Shown here piece by piece: positions 26,525 to 33,980 of a stretch of DNA of 64,000 bases (position 1 is the stretch's first letter; each line of letters begins with the position of its first letter). A program made the translations under genes and the position numbers. A model generated the notes under the pieces. That model was not told the DNA's origin. It searched no databases and saw nothing but the letters and a program-made list of their open reading frames with translations. The stretch spans positions 62,001 to 126,000 of the forward strand of contig NZ_QVPD01000005.1 in assembly GCF_003416885.1 (NCBI RefSeq), in the 5' to 3' direction. The DNA comes from Cognatiluteimonas weifangensis (GTDB lineage: Bacteria > Pseudomonadota > Gammaproteobacteria > Xanthomonadales > Xanthomonadaceae).

Positions 26525-27928
26525 TCAGCTCGGCGCTTCCGCGCCGCGCCGGTAGTACCACCACCAGGTGACCGCCAGGCAGCTGAGGTAGAAGACGATG
26601 AAGCCGTACAGCGCCGCCTGCGGGCCGCCGGTCACCGCGATCGAGGAGCCGTAGCTCTTGGGAATGAAGAAGCCGCCGTAAGCGCCGATCGCCGAACTGA
26701 AGCCGATCACCGCCGCCGATTCGATCCCGGCCTGGCGCTGCGCCGCGGCCTTGCCGGCGGCGTCCAGGCCCGCCGACAGGCGCTCGTGCAGGGTGCGGAA
26801 GATCACCGGGATCATGCGGAAGGTCGACGCGTTGCCGATGCCGGTCAGCACGAACAGGCCCATGAAGCAGGCGAGGAAACCGGGGAAGTGGCCGCCGACG
26901 CCGTCGCGCGGCAGGAAATGCAGCACGCCGAACACGCCGGCGATCATCAGCGTGAACACCCAGAAGGTCAGCGCCGCGCCGCCGAGCCGGTCGGCCAGCC
27001 AGCCGCCGACCGAGCGCATCAGCGCTCCCACCAGCGGCCCCAGGAAGGCATAGGTCATGGGCTCGACCTCCGGGAACTGGGTCCCGATCAGCATCGGGAA
27101 TCCTGCCGAAAACCCGATGAAGGAGCCGAACGTACCCGTGTACAGCCAGCACATCAACCAGTTGTGCTTGCGCTGGAAGATCACCGCCTGCTCGGCCAGG
27201 CTGGAGCGCGCGCTGGCCAGGTCGTTCATGCCGAACCAGGCCACGAGCGCGCACACCAGCAGGAACGGCAGCCAGACGAAGCCGGCGTTCTGCAGGTACA
27301 GCGGGCCGTCGGCGCCGGCCTGCGGCGGGCCGGCGAAGGCGCCGAACACGCCGGCGGTGATCGCCAGCGGGATCACGAACTGGGTCAGCGACACGCCGAG
27401 GTTGCCCAGCCCCGCGTTCATTCCCAGCGCGTAGCCCTGGCGCGCCTTGGGATAGAAGAAGGAGATGTTGGCCATCGAGGAGGCGAAGTTGCCGCCGCCC
27501 AGGCCGCAGAGGATGGCGATGGCGACGAACTGCCAGAACGGCGTCGTCGGGTCCTGCACCGCGATCCCCAGCCAGGCCGCCGGGATCATCAGCAGCGCGG
27601 TGGCGATCGCGGTCCAGCGGCGGCCGCCGAACAGCGGCACCATGAACGAATAGAAGATGCGCAAGGTCGCGCCGGACAGCGCCGGCAACGCGGTCAGCCA
27701 GAACAGTTGGTCGGTGCTGAAGGCGAAGCCGATCTTCGGCAGGCTCACCGCCACCGCCGAGAACATCATCCAGACCGCGAACGCCAGCACCAGGTTGGGA
27801 ATGGAGATGGCCAGGTTGCGGCCGGCGACGCGCTTGCCGGTGGCGGCCCAGAACGCCGGATCTTCCGGCTGCCAGGTGCGCAGGACCGTGCCGGGGCGGG
27901 GCCGATGATCGGCGGCGCGTGCGTTCAT
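26525..27928 (-). CDS. narK: NarK2-type nitrate/nitrite antiporter (MFS)
   Basis: 467 aa, 12 predicted membrane segments. The N-terminal WQPEDPAFWAATGKRVAGRNLAIS with IPNLVLAFAVWMMFSAVAV and the glycine-rich GLGGGNFASSMANISFFYP and GFSSAIGAYGGFFIPKSYG signatures place it with E. coli NarK/NarU-type antiporters. It starts the nar unit, 59 bp ahead of narG. The open frame reaches 28072, but ATG 27928 (MNARAADHRP) is the natural start because everything upstream is promoter, including the FNR site. Confidence 0.93.
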   Translation of the reverse strand: MNARAADHRPRPGTVLRTWQPEDPAFWAATGKRVAGRNLAISIPNLVLAFAVWMMFSAVAVSLPKIGFAFSTDQLFWLTALPALSGATLRIFYSFMVPLFGGRRWTAIATALLMIPAAWLGIAVQDPTTPFWQFVAIAILCGLGGGNFASSMANISFFYPKARQGYALGMNAGLGNLGVSLTQFVIPLAITAGVFGAFAGPPQAGADGPLYLQNAGFVWLPFLLVCALVAWFGMNDLASARSSLAEQAVIFQRKHNWLMCWLYTGTFGSFIGFSAGFPMLIGTQFPEVEPMTYAFLGPLVGALMRSVGGWLADRLGGAALTFWVFTLMIAGVFGVLHFLPRDGVGGHFPGFLACFMGLFVLTGIGNASTFRMIPVIFRTLHERLSAGLDAAGKAAAQRQAGIESAAVIGFSSAIGAYGGFFIPKSYGSSIAVTGGPQAALYGFIVFYLSCLAVTWWWYYRRGAEAPS

Positions 27929-28039
27929 GACGGTCTCGTGGGGTCGCGAAATCCGGTCTTGTCGCCAGTGGCAACGCGTTTTCGCGCGGCCACCGGGCTC
28001 GAGGCGGCGCAAGTCTAGGGGCGCAATCTCCCCCCCGTC

Positions 28040-28053
28040 TTGATGCCGGTCAA
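28040..28053 (-). promoter_or_regulatory. FNR/Anr binding site of the nar operon
   Basis: TTGATGCCGGTCAA agrees at every defined position with the FNR/Anr consensus TTGAYNNNNRTCAA. On the minus strand TAGACT at about 28012-28017 sits where a -10 hexamer should be for a class II FNR promoter centred at -41.5. The site is about 112 bp before the narK2 ATG. Expected effect: anaerobic activation of narK2GHJI. Confidence 0.85.
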
Positions 28054-28161
28054 GGGCGCAAATTGCGACCATTTCGGTACGTTTTAGCGGCCGATCACCA
28101 CGATCGACCGCAATGCGCTCCCGTGCGCGCCGGTACGCCGGGAGCCGACGACGTCAGCGCG

Positions 28162-29436
28162 TCATGGCGCCTCGACGGCGGCGTCGGCCTGCGCCGCCAG
28201 CAGCACGCCGTCGGCACCCAGTCCGTACACCGCCACCATTGCACCGGCCGGCAACTCGGCCGCGTCCTCGGCCAGCACCGCCCAGGCGTTGGCGGCCAGC
28301 AGCGGCTGGATGCGGAAGGATTCCTGCCCGGCCAGCAGTTGCACCTGCGCGCGCCCGTCGTCGGCCAGCGCGACCCGCGCCTTCTGGAAAAAGCGCAGCC
28401 CTGGCTTCTTGCGCGCCGGCGCCGCCAGCGGCAATTGCAGCGCGCATTCGGGCGCCTGCCCGAGCAACGCGCGCAACGCCGGTTCGACGAAAAAGCGCAG
28501 GCCCACCGCGCTGGACACCGGATTGCCGGGCAGGCCGAAGTACAGCTGCCCGCCGCGCAGGCGCGCGAACAGCAGCGGCTTGCCGGGGCGGATCGCGACC
28601 TTGTGGAACACCAGTTCCGCGCCCAGCCCGCGCAGCGCGTCGGGGACGAAATCGTAGCGTCCCATCGACACCGCGCCGGTGCTCAGCAGCACCTGCGCGC
28701 CGGCGGCGAGCGCGCGCTGCAGCGCTTCGACGAATGCCTGCGGATCGTCGGCCACGGTTTCGCGATGGACCACGGCGGCGCCGGCCTCGGCCAGGCGGTC
28801 GCCGAGGTAAGGGCCGTTGCTGTTGCGGATCTGCCCGGGCGCCAGCGGCTGCCGCGGATCGTCGACCAGCTCGCGGCCGGTACTCAGCAGCGCCACCGGC
28901 ACCTGCGGCCGCACCGCGACCTCGGCCACGCCGAGCGCGGCCAGCAGCATCCGCGCTGCCGGCACGAGCCGCGTGCCGGCGCGCAGCACGGTCTGCCCGC
29001 GCGCGACGTCCTGGCCGCGACGGCGCACGTGCGCGCCGGGCACCACCGCCGCCTGCAGCCGGATCCGGCACGGGCGGCCGTCGCCGTCGCGCGCCAGCAC
29101 CGCGACCTGTTCCACCGGCACCACCGCGTCCAGTCCGGCCGGCAGCGAGGCGCCGGTCATGATCTCGCAGGCGGCGCCGACCACGGCCTGCGCGTCGCCG
29201 TCGCCGGCGGCCTGCGAGCCGGCCACGACGAACTCGTTGCCCGCCGCCAGTTCGGCGCCGCCCGTAGCCAGCGCAAACCCGTCCATCGCGGTGTTGTCGA
29301 ACGGCGGCAGGTCGGCGGCGCTGACCACGTCCTGCGCCAGCACCCGCGCCAGCGCGATGGAGGTCGCCACCGTTTCCGCCGGCAGCGGCGAGCAGGCGGC
29401 CAGGATGCGGGCGAGGGCGTCGTCGTAAGCGATCAT
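28162..29436 (-). CDS. moeA: Molybdopterin molybdenumtransferase MoeA
   Basis: 424 aa. Inserts molybdate into adenylylated molybdopterin. Family landmarks in order: PPFDNTAMDGFA, EIMTGASLPAGLDAVVPVE, VRRRGQDV, VALLSTGRELV, NSNGPYL, STGAVSMGRYDFVPDAL, RPGKPLLFARL and GLPGNPVSSAV. Length is normal. It lies downstream of moaA (32-bp gap) in the same direction and ends 90 bp before the nar promoter, so cofactor synthesis and its main consumer are neighbours. Confidence 0.96.
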   Translation of the reverse strand: MIAYDDALARILAACSPLPAETVATSIALARVLAQDVVSAADLPPFDNTAMDGFALATGGAELAAGNEFVVAGSQAAGDGDAQAVVGAACEIMTGASLPAGLDAVVPVEQVAVLARDGDGRPCRIRLQAAVVPGAHVRRRGQDVARGQTVLRAGTRLVPAARMLLAALGVAEVAVRPQVPVALLSTGRELVDDPRQPLAPGQIRNSNGPYLGDRLAEAGAAVVHRETVADDPQAFVEALQRALAAGAQVLLSTGAVSMGRYDFVPDALRGLGAELVFHKVAIRPGKPLLFARLRGGQLYFGLPGNPVSSAVGLRFFVEPALRALLGQAPECALQLPLAAPARKKPGLRFFQKARVALADDGRAQVQLLAGQESFRIQPLLAANAWAVLAEDAAELPAGAMVAVYGLGADGVLLAAQADAAVEAP

Positions 29437-29468
29437 GCGGGGAGCCTGTGGATGGTCATCGCGTCGCA

Positions 29469-30452
29469 TCATCCTCCGATCGACGCCAGGTGCCGGGTCA
29501 ATCCGGTGCGGCCCTCGTGCAGGCCGTGGCCGGCCTGCTTCAGGCCGAGTTGCGCGTGCAGCGTGGCGGTGAGCTCGTCCAGGCTCGCATCGGACTGCAG
29601 CAGCGGCCGCAGCGGAATGCCGAAGTCGCCGAACAGGCACAGCCGCAGGTCCCCGTGCGCGGTCACCCGCAGGCGGTTGCAGCCGGCGCAGAAGTCGCGC
29701 GAGTAGGGCGCGATGATGCCGATGCGGCCGCGGAAGCCGGGGTGCGCGTATTCGCGCGCCGGGCCGGCGGTGGCCGCGCGCGGCAGCAGTTGCCAGCCCT
29801 GGCCCTGCAGCGACTGCTCCAGCGCCTCGGCTCGGACGTGATGGCGGCGGAAGTAGTCGCGGTTGTCGCCGGTCTGCATCAGCTCGATGAAGCGCACGGT
29901 GAGGTTGCGCGTGCGCAGGTAATCCAGCCACGCCGGCAACTCGTCGTCGTTGAGCCCGCGCAGCAGCACCGCGTTGAGCTTGAGCGTGGGCAGGTCGCTG
30001 GCCAGCGCCAGCTCGATCCCGGCGCGGACCTCGGCGCCGCGGTCGCGGCCGGTGATGGCGTGGAAGCGCGCGTCGTCGAGGCTGTCGAGGCTGACATTGA
30101 GCGCCGACAGCCCCGCCGCGCGCCACTGCGCAAAGCGCCGCCGCAGCAGGATGCCGTTGCTGGTCATGGCCACGGTCTGGATCCCGGGCGTGGCCACGGC
30201 GTCGGCGATGATCTCGGCCAGGTCCGTGCGCAGGCTCGGCTCGCCGCCGGTCAGGCGCAGCTTGCGCAGCCCGACCGCGGCAAACCCGCGCAGCAGCCGC
30301 GCGATCTCCTCGCGGCCCAGCCAGCGCGGCGTGCCGGCCGCGGCGTGGTAGCCGTCGGGCAGGCAATAGCTGCAGCGGAAGTTGCAGGCCTCCAGCAGCG
30401 ACAGCCGCAGGTACGGAAAGCTCCGGCCATGCCGGTCGGTGAGCGCGGCCAT
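29469..30452 (-). CDS. moaA: GTP 3',8-cyclase MoaA
   Basis: 327 aa radical-SAM enzyme for the first step of molybdenum cofactor synthesis (GTP to 3',8-cyclo-GTP). N-terminal cluster cysteines C23, C27 and C30 (CNFRCSYC), LTGGEPSLR, and the C-terminal cluster CAGCNRLRVTAHGDLRLC are present, and the protein ends in the required Gly-Gly. GGAAAGGAG lies just upstream of ATG 30452, inside a structured leader that probably is a Moco riboswitch. Confidence 0.97.
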   Translation of the reverse strand: MAALTDRHGRSFPYLRLSLLEACNFRCSYCLPDGYHAAAGTPRWLGREEIARLLRGFAAVGLRKLRLTGGEPSLRTDLAEIIADAVATPGIQTVAMTSNGILLRRRFAQWRAAGLSALNVSLDSLDDARFHAITGRDRGAEVRAGIELALASDLPTLKLNAVLLRGLNDDELPAWLDYLRTRNLTVRFIELMQTGDNRDYFRRHHVRAEALEQSLQGQGWQLLPRAATAGPAREYAHPGFRGRIGIIAPYSRDFCAGCNRLRVTAHGDLRLCLFGDFGIPLRPLLQSDASLDELTATLHAQLGLKQAGHGLHEGRTGLTRHLASIGG

Positions 30453-30461
30453 GTTGTCACT

Positions 30462-30568
30462 CCTTTCCAGCGGGAGGCGGCCGCGTTTCCGCGACCACCC
30501 TCGGCCTTGCGGCCTCGGTCGGTGGGCCGTCTTCCCGCAGGAACCCAGGCCCGCCGACTCGGAGTTGC
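30462..30568 (-). ncRNA. Probable molybdenum cofactor (Moco) riboswitch in the moaA leader
   Basis: On the minus strand the leader starts CTCCGAG, contains CGGCGGGCC and GGCCCACCG pairing segments, the hairpin GAGGCC-GCAA-GGCC and the stem CGCG-GAAA-CGCG, and ends GCCTCCCG followed by CTGGAAAGGAG. The last part closely resembles the 3' end of the E. coli moaA Moco RNA as I recall it. The ribosome site GGAAAGGAG is part of the fold, so ligand binding could hide it. Identification rests on motif and context; no covariance search was run. Confidence 0.72.
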
Positions 30569-30624
30569 GGCGCGGAGGGATCCGCGCCGCGGCGCCATTC
30601 TTGACGCAGCGCTGCCGCGGAACC

Positions 30625-30638
30625 TTGAGTTGGATCAA
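30625..30638 (-). promoter_or_regulatory. FNR/Anr-like site upstream of moaA
   Basis: TTGAGTTGGATCAA differs from TTGAYNNNNRTCAA at one position (G for Y). AAGAAT on the minus strand at 30597-30602 is correctly placed as the -10 element of a class II FNR promoter. Transcription would then begin near 30590 and include the whole riboswitch-like leader. Confidence 0.6.
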
Positions 30639-30700
30639 GAATGCGCCGCGGCCGCCGCCGCCGCCGCGGCGCACGGCCGCCACGGCGCCTGCACGCCGCC

Positions 30701-31168
30701 TCAGCCGTCCAGCCGCCGCAGCGTCGCCGGATCGCGGCGGCCGTCGAAATAGCGCGCCAGCACGCGCTCGAACACCGACCCGGCCGGCGCCACGGCGGCG
30801 AACAAGGTGGCGCAGGATTGCAGTTTCCGGTCGTCGGGCGTGCCCAGCAGCTCCCGCGCCGACACCCCGCGCAGCGCCAGCACCGCCTCGCAGCACGCCA
30901 GCAGCCGCGGCCCCAGCACCGGGTGGGCGAGGTAGGCCGCGGCCTCGGCGCGACTGCCGATCGCGTAGCGCTGCGCCATCGCGCTGCTCCCCAGCCCCGC
31001 GAGCTGCGGAAACACGAACCACATCCAGTGCGTGCGCTTGCGGCCGGCGCGCAGCTCCGCCAGCGCGTCGGCCCAGGTGTCCTCCTGCGCCTGCAGGAAA
31101 CGCCGCAGGTCGTGCGGGTCGTCCGCGTCGGCGCGGGCCGGGGGCGCGTCGTCGTCCAGGGCGGCCAC
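30701..31168 (-). CDS. DUF1810 family protein
   Basis: About 155 aa. It carries the DUF1810 landmarks RFLQAQEDTWADALAELRAGRKRTHWMWFVFPQLAGLG, then YAIGSRAEAAAYLAHPVLG and TLFAAVAP in shortened form. The family is uncharacterised. The start is set at GTG 31168, just after the cupin stop at 31179, because upstream in-frame codons do not resemble homologues; the ribosome site is weak. It has the GC content of the chromosome, unlike the cassette genes to its right. Confidence 0.82.
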   Translation of the reverse strand: MAALDDDAPPARADADDPHDLRRFLQAQEDTWADALAELRAGRKRTHWMWFVFPQLAGLGSSAMAQRYAIGSRAEAAAYLAHPVLGPRLLACCEAVLALRGVSARELLGTPDDRKLQSCATLFAAVAPAGSVFERVLARYFDGRRDPATLRRLDG

Positions 31169-31178
31169 TCGGCGCTCG

Positions 31179-31571
31179 CTAGGCCGGCCCCGGCACGTTG
31201 ATGCGATCGCCGGCCGTGGTGGGGGACGAGACCACCAGGAAAACGACATCCGCGTCCGAGTAGTTGACGAGCCGATGGAGGGTATTGGGCGGCACGTGCA
31301 GCCCCTGGTTCGGGCCGAACGTCACCTTCTCGTCCCCGAACTCCATGGTGGCGGTGCCGGAGAGCACGTAAAAGAACTGGCGTGCCCGCACGTGGAAGTG
31401 CGGGGCCTCCCCGCCGCGTGGCGGAACGCGCTCCTGGATGACGCTGAGCGCCGGGTCGTCGAGCAAGCGCCAGCCGTCGCACACGCCACCCCACGTGTAG
31501 TGCTCTGCCGTGGAGATATCCGAGATGCCTTGCGCCATAAGCCGGCCCACCGTCGAATCGAGCCTCGCCAT
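31179..31571 (-). CDS. Cupin-domain protein
   Basis: 130 aa single-domain cupin. The first cupin motif covers PHFHVRARQFFYVLSGTATMEF and the second LHVPPNTLHRLVNYS, giving metal ligands His-His-Glu/Gln-His except that Gln appears in the Glu position. Substrate unknown. An internal ATG at residue 12 is an alternative start. It follows the 31598-31960 gene by 26 bp; the pair is moderate in GC and lies just outside the recognisable cassette array. Confidence 0.75.
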   Translation of the reverse strand: MARLDSTVGRLMAQGISDISTAEHYTWGGVCDGWRLLDDPALSVIQERVPPRGGEAPHFHVRARQFFYVLSGTATMEFGDEKVTFGPNQGLHVPPNTLHRLVNYSDADVVFLVVSSPTTAGDRINVPGPA

Positions 31572-31597
31572 GCCGTGGCGCCGGATCCAGCGCGTGG

Positions 31598-31960
31598 TCA
31601 GTCCACCAGCCTGGAGAGTACGTAACTCTCGCCGTCGGCAGCGATCACCCGGACGGGATGGTTGCTGGCCCGAGCCACGAGCTCCGCGGCCGACAGGCTG
31701 CTCGCCGCGAGGTCGACGGTCGAGTGGGGCAGCCCCGCGGTCGCGATCGCCCCGCGCTTGTGCGGCTCTGCGATGATCTGCTTGTTGGTGATGTTCACCC
31801 GGCCGGCCATGAGCAAGCGCATGTCCTGGACGAGATAGGCCGCCAGCGCATCATCCGCGATGTCGCTACCCGGAATATCCAGACGAAAATCCTGCCCCGA
31901 CAGGCTGCCGCCGTTGGTGAAGTGAGCGACGAAATCGAATTTCACCCGATATGCGGTCAT
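31598..31960 (-). CDS. Small protein resembling the N-terminal domain of cyclase-family proteins
   Basis: 120 aa. Residues 1-72 (YRVKFDFVAHFTNGG, QDFRLDIPGSDI, MRLLMAGRVNITNKQII, EPHKR) look like the N-terminal segment found before the metal-dependent cyclase domain in some proteins; the remaining 48 residues do not match and the catalytic HxGTHxD region is absent. It may be a stand-alone version or a deletion remnant. It begins 4 bp left of a degenerate attC, so it may be a fossil cassette. Confidence 0.6.
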   Translation of the reverse strand: MTAYRVKFDFVAHFTNGGSLSGQDFRLDIPGSDIADDALAAYLVQDMRLLMAGRVNITNKQIIAEPHKRGAIATAGLPHSTVDLAASSLSAAELVARASNHPVRVIAADGESYVLSRLVD

Positions 31961-31964
31961 GGTT

Positions 31965-32036
31965 GTCTGACTATGATCGTTCAGCCTGGATCACGCCGCG
32001 TCGTGAAGCGGACTCGGCTTGAATGACGCGTTAGCG
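31965..32036 (-). repeat. attC of cassette 8 (degenerate)
   Basis: The R'' box CGCTAAC (32030-32036) and the TTCAAGCCGAGTCCGCTT arm are intact, but the far side is eroded. The best R' candidate, GTCAGAC at 31965-31971, departs from GTTRRRY and is separated by about ten extra bases. Probably non-functional. Confidence 0.7.
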
Positions 32037-32735
32037 CTCACCCGTGATTTCTCTCGTCGGTTTCCCGTTGGGGTCCAGGAACACAATCCGAGCCTCCCCA
32101 GCGGGCGTAACACGAAGTTCAAGCCGGGGTTTCCCTTCTCCATCAAGTAATTGCAGGGTGGAGTTCTGGCTCGGCCCCTTGCCCAGAAACAAACGCTTTG
32201 TGATTGCGTGATTCCCTGCCGCGCTCTCTGCCTTGTCCTTGGCTGAAAACACCGGACGCTCCAGGCCATCAGCAACGTCATTGAAGGTGAGCCCCGCAAA
32301 GTGCGTCCCATCATCATCGACGCCAAGCAACTGCATCTGTTGATCTTGCTGGTAACGGTCGAATGTCAGACTCAATCCACTGGAAGGTTTCCCATTGCTC
32401 GCAAGCCTTCCGTTGTAAATCAGGCCGCCTTGTTCGGTTCCTTCGTCATTGAAGAACAGAAATCCTGCCACATCCCGCGGGTGCTTGACCTCCTTGTTCT
32501 TGATGAACGCACCGGGGAAAGACGACTTGTTCGAGATGGTCAGACGCAGAGTCCCGTCAGGCTCCCTGATGTTGATGCGCTGCACATCGATGCTCGCGAA
32601 TGTTGCATTGCCAGGAATCAACGTTGCGCCGATAAGTAGAGCTGAACACATGCACAGCAATATGGAACCGACCAGTACCTTGAGGCGATTGTGTGATTTC
32701 CGCAAACGAGACAGTTCGACTTCAAGGTCTTGCAT
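32031..32735 (-). CDS. Cassette 8: membrane-anchored protein of an unnamed conserved family
   Basis: 234 aa from ATG 32735, chosen because AGGAA lies ten bases upstream; an ATG at 32762 lacks a ribosome site. A short cytoplasmic N-terminus with SRLRKSHNRLK is followed by one membrane segment (about residues 20-41), then a beta-rich domain with IDVQRINIREPDGTLRLTIS, FPGAFIKNKE, GFLFFNDEGTEQGGLIYNG, SLTFDRYQQDQQ and a repeat-like C-terminus (LLDGEGKPRLELRV). Similar EPDGTLRLxIS/FNDEGTExGGLI proteins of unknown function occur in many bacteria. The stop overlaps the attC. Confidence 0.8.
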   Translation of the reverse strand: MQDLEVELSRLRKSHNRLKVLVGSILLCMCSALLIGATLIPGNATFASIDVQRINIREPDGTLRLTISNKSSFPGAFIKNKEVKHPRDVAGFLFFNDEGTEQGGLIYNGRLASNGKPSSGLSLTFDRYQQDQQMQLLGVDDDGTHFAGLTFNDVADGLERPVFSAKDKAESAAGNHAITKRLFLGKGPSQNSTLQLLDGEGKPRLELRVTPAGEARIVFLDPNGKPTREITGER

Positions 32736-32769
32736 GTGCGTGTGATTCCTGTGGTTAGACATGGATTAG

Positions 32770-32827
32770 ATATGGGCGTCTACTGAGCCGAAGAAAGTTC
32801 CGCTTCGGCTTGAATGAATTGTCAGAC
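32770..32827 (-). repeat. attC of cassette 7 (degenerate)
   Basis: R'' GTCTGAC (32821-32827) and the TTCATTCAAGCCGAAGCGG arm are clear and pair with TTCGGCTCAGT on the other side; a consensus R' box is not found at the left end. The left boundary is approximate. Confidence 0.65.
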
Positions 32828-32837
32828 CCTTGGCTAT

Positions 32838-33263
32838 TTACTGAGCGAGGATCTTGGCCTTTTCGCGGTCAAACTCATCTTGCGTAAGGGCGCCAGAGTC
32901 AAGCAGACCCTTAAGGCGCTCAAGCTGGATGTATTTGTCACCGGAGCCTGGAGTGGGTGCACTCTGAGATGCGGAGCCGGCCTGACCAACACATCGGAAC
33001 CGCAGCGTGGCCTCAGGAAAACCACCGAGCGGCCTTGCGCGCTTAGACGTCATTGAGATGGTCTGCATCACGAGAGACTTGGACTGACAGAACTGAGACG
33101 CTTCCTCGTAGGCCTTCTTTTGAAGAGAGCTTGAGGAAACAAATCCGGTCTTTCCCGTGCGCATGATCAAGTAGGAATCAGGCCCGTCAGGGATGACGCC
33201 CGTATTTCCGGCAAAAGCTGCTGGGCAAAGAAGAACCAACGCAAGAGCAATTGCGCGTTTCAT
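32838..33263 (-). CDS. Cassette 7: exported protein with C-terminal SHOCT domain
   Basis: 141 aa. ATG 33263 is chosen because GGAGG lies six bases upstream and a signal peptide follows directly (MKRAIALALVLLCPAAFA); the open frame upstream is not coding. The mature part has two cysteines (FCQSK and FRCVGQ). It ends in a short SHOCT domain (LERLKGLLDSGALTQDEFDREKAKIL), often an oligomerisation or membrane-association motif. The central domain is unrecognised. Confidence 0.8.
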   Translation of the reverse strand: MKRAIALALVLLCPAAFAGNTGVIPDGPDSYLIMRTGKTGFVSSSSLQKKAYEEASQFCQSKSLVMQTISMTSKRARPLGGFPEATLRFRCVGQAGSASQSAPTPGSGDKYIQLERLKGLLDSGALTQDEFDREKAKILAQ

Positions 33264-33290
33264 GGGGGGCCTCCTTTTTGACTGAGGAAA

Positions 33291-33350
33291 GTCTAACGCC
33301 TGAATTAGAATGAGCCGCAAAACGCCTTCGGTTTGAATGAATTGTCAGGC
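33291..33350 (-). repeat. attC of cassette 6
   Basis: R' GTTAGAC (plus-strand 33291-33297) and R'' GCCTGAC (33344-33350) bound a 60-bp imperfect palindrome with the TTCAAACCGAAGGCG arm. The stop of cassette 6 lies in R''. Confidence 0.85.
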
Positions 33351-33902
33351 ATCTGACCGATACCGTCTCAGCAACAAGCCGTCCTTGGTTAGCAGGCGCC
33401 TGTTCGTGATGATCTCCTGTTCCATCGCGGCTAATGCGTCGCCGTAAGCACCAGAAAGCTGTAATAGCTCTTTCTCTGACGACGGTATCCCGGATTCAAT
33501 TCTATGGATCAACTCATTCACGCGACTGTTCCAGCGGAAGACGCGCTGATGTGTCGAGGACAACTTAGGGAAGTAGAGCCGCACCAGCATTACGATTCTC
33601 TTGTGGAGATCGAGTGCTTGGCGTTTCACGGACGAGCCGACGGGCTTCTGGATACGATGCATCCCGCTTGCTGCATAAGGTAGGACTTCCTCAGCCCGCT
33701 TCACGTTGTGTGCAGACACCTCATTGAGCGCTAGGTAAAGCTCCTCAAGCTTTTTCGTGAGGAGGTCTGTTCTAGCACGCCTCCCAAGGATCCACTGCGT
33801 TAACAATGCGACGGTAACCGCGACCAAGGCCGCGAGTGCTGCCGTGAGGATTGCCACAGCACCTTGCGGGGCTGATCCCAACCAATTGAGTACTGGGGAC
33901 AT
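33345..33902 (-). CDS. Cassette 6: single-pass membrane protein with helical domain
   Basis: 185 aa. One strong membrane segment at about residues 14-40 (VAILTAALAALVAVTVALLTQWI) is followed by a basic stop-transfer GRRAR and a charged, mostly helical cytoplasmic domain of about 140 residues. Start ATG 33902 lies 11 bp beyond the neighbouring attC and has no clear ribosome site, common in cassettes. No family recognised. The topology, one helix plus a helical domain, is shared with other small cassette proteins. Confidence 0.75.
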   Translation of the reverse strand: MSPVLNWLGSAPQGAVAILTAALAALVAVTVALLTQWILGRRARTDLLTKKLEELYLALNEVSAHNVKRAEEVLPYAASGMHRIQKPVGSSVKRQALDLHKRIVMLVRLYFPKLSSTHQRVFRWNSRVNELIHRIESGIPSSEKELLQLSGAYGDALAAMEQEIITNRRLLTKDGLLLRRYRSDA

Positions 33903-33912
33903 GTCAGAAGAT

Positions 33913-33972
33913 GCCTAACACCTGAGTTAAACCGCGCCGCGAAGCGGCGTCGGCTTGGACGACTTGTTAGGC
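33913..33972 (-). repeat. attC of cassette 5
   Basis: Boxes GCCTAAC (33913-33919) and GTTAGGC (33966-33972) on the plus strand enclose a 60-bp imperfect palindrome with arms GCCGCGAAGCGGC. Confidence 0.9.
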
Positions 33973-33980
33973 GGCATCAC

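Noticed and set aside
29448-31022. Coding sequence in the 30453-30700 gap upstream of moaA
   Set aside because: The frame is an extension of moaA through the structured leader; MoaA's natural start with its ribosome site is at 30452.
31179-31960. Counting the cupin and cyclase-like genes as cassettes 9 and 10
   Set aside because: There is no attC between or after them; only a degenerate site precedes them. They are noted as possible fossils only.
32739-32762. ATG 32762 and ATG 34799 as starts of cassettes 8 and 5
   Set aside because: Later ATGs (32735 and 34766) have good ribosome sites and place the membrane or lipoprotein signal at the true N-terminus.
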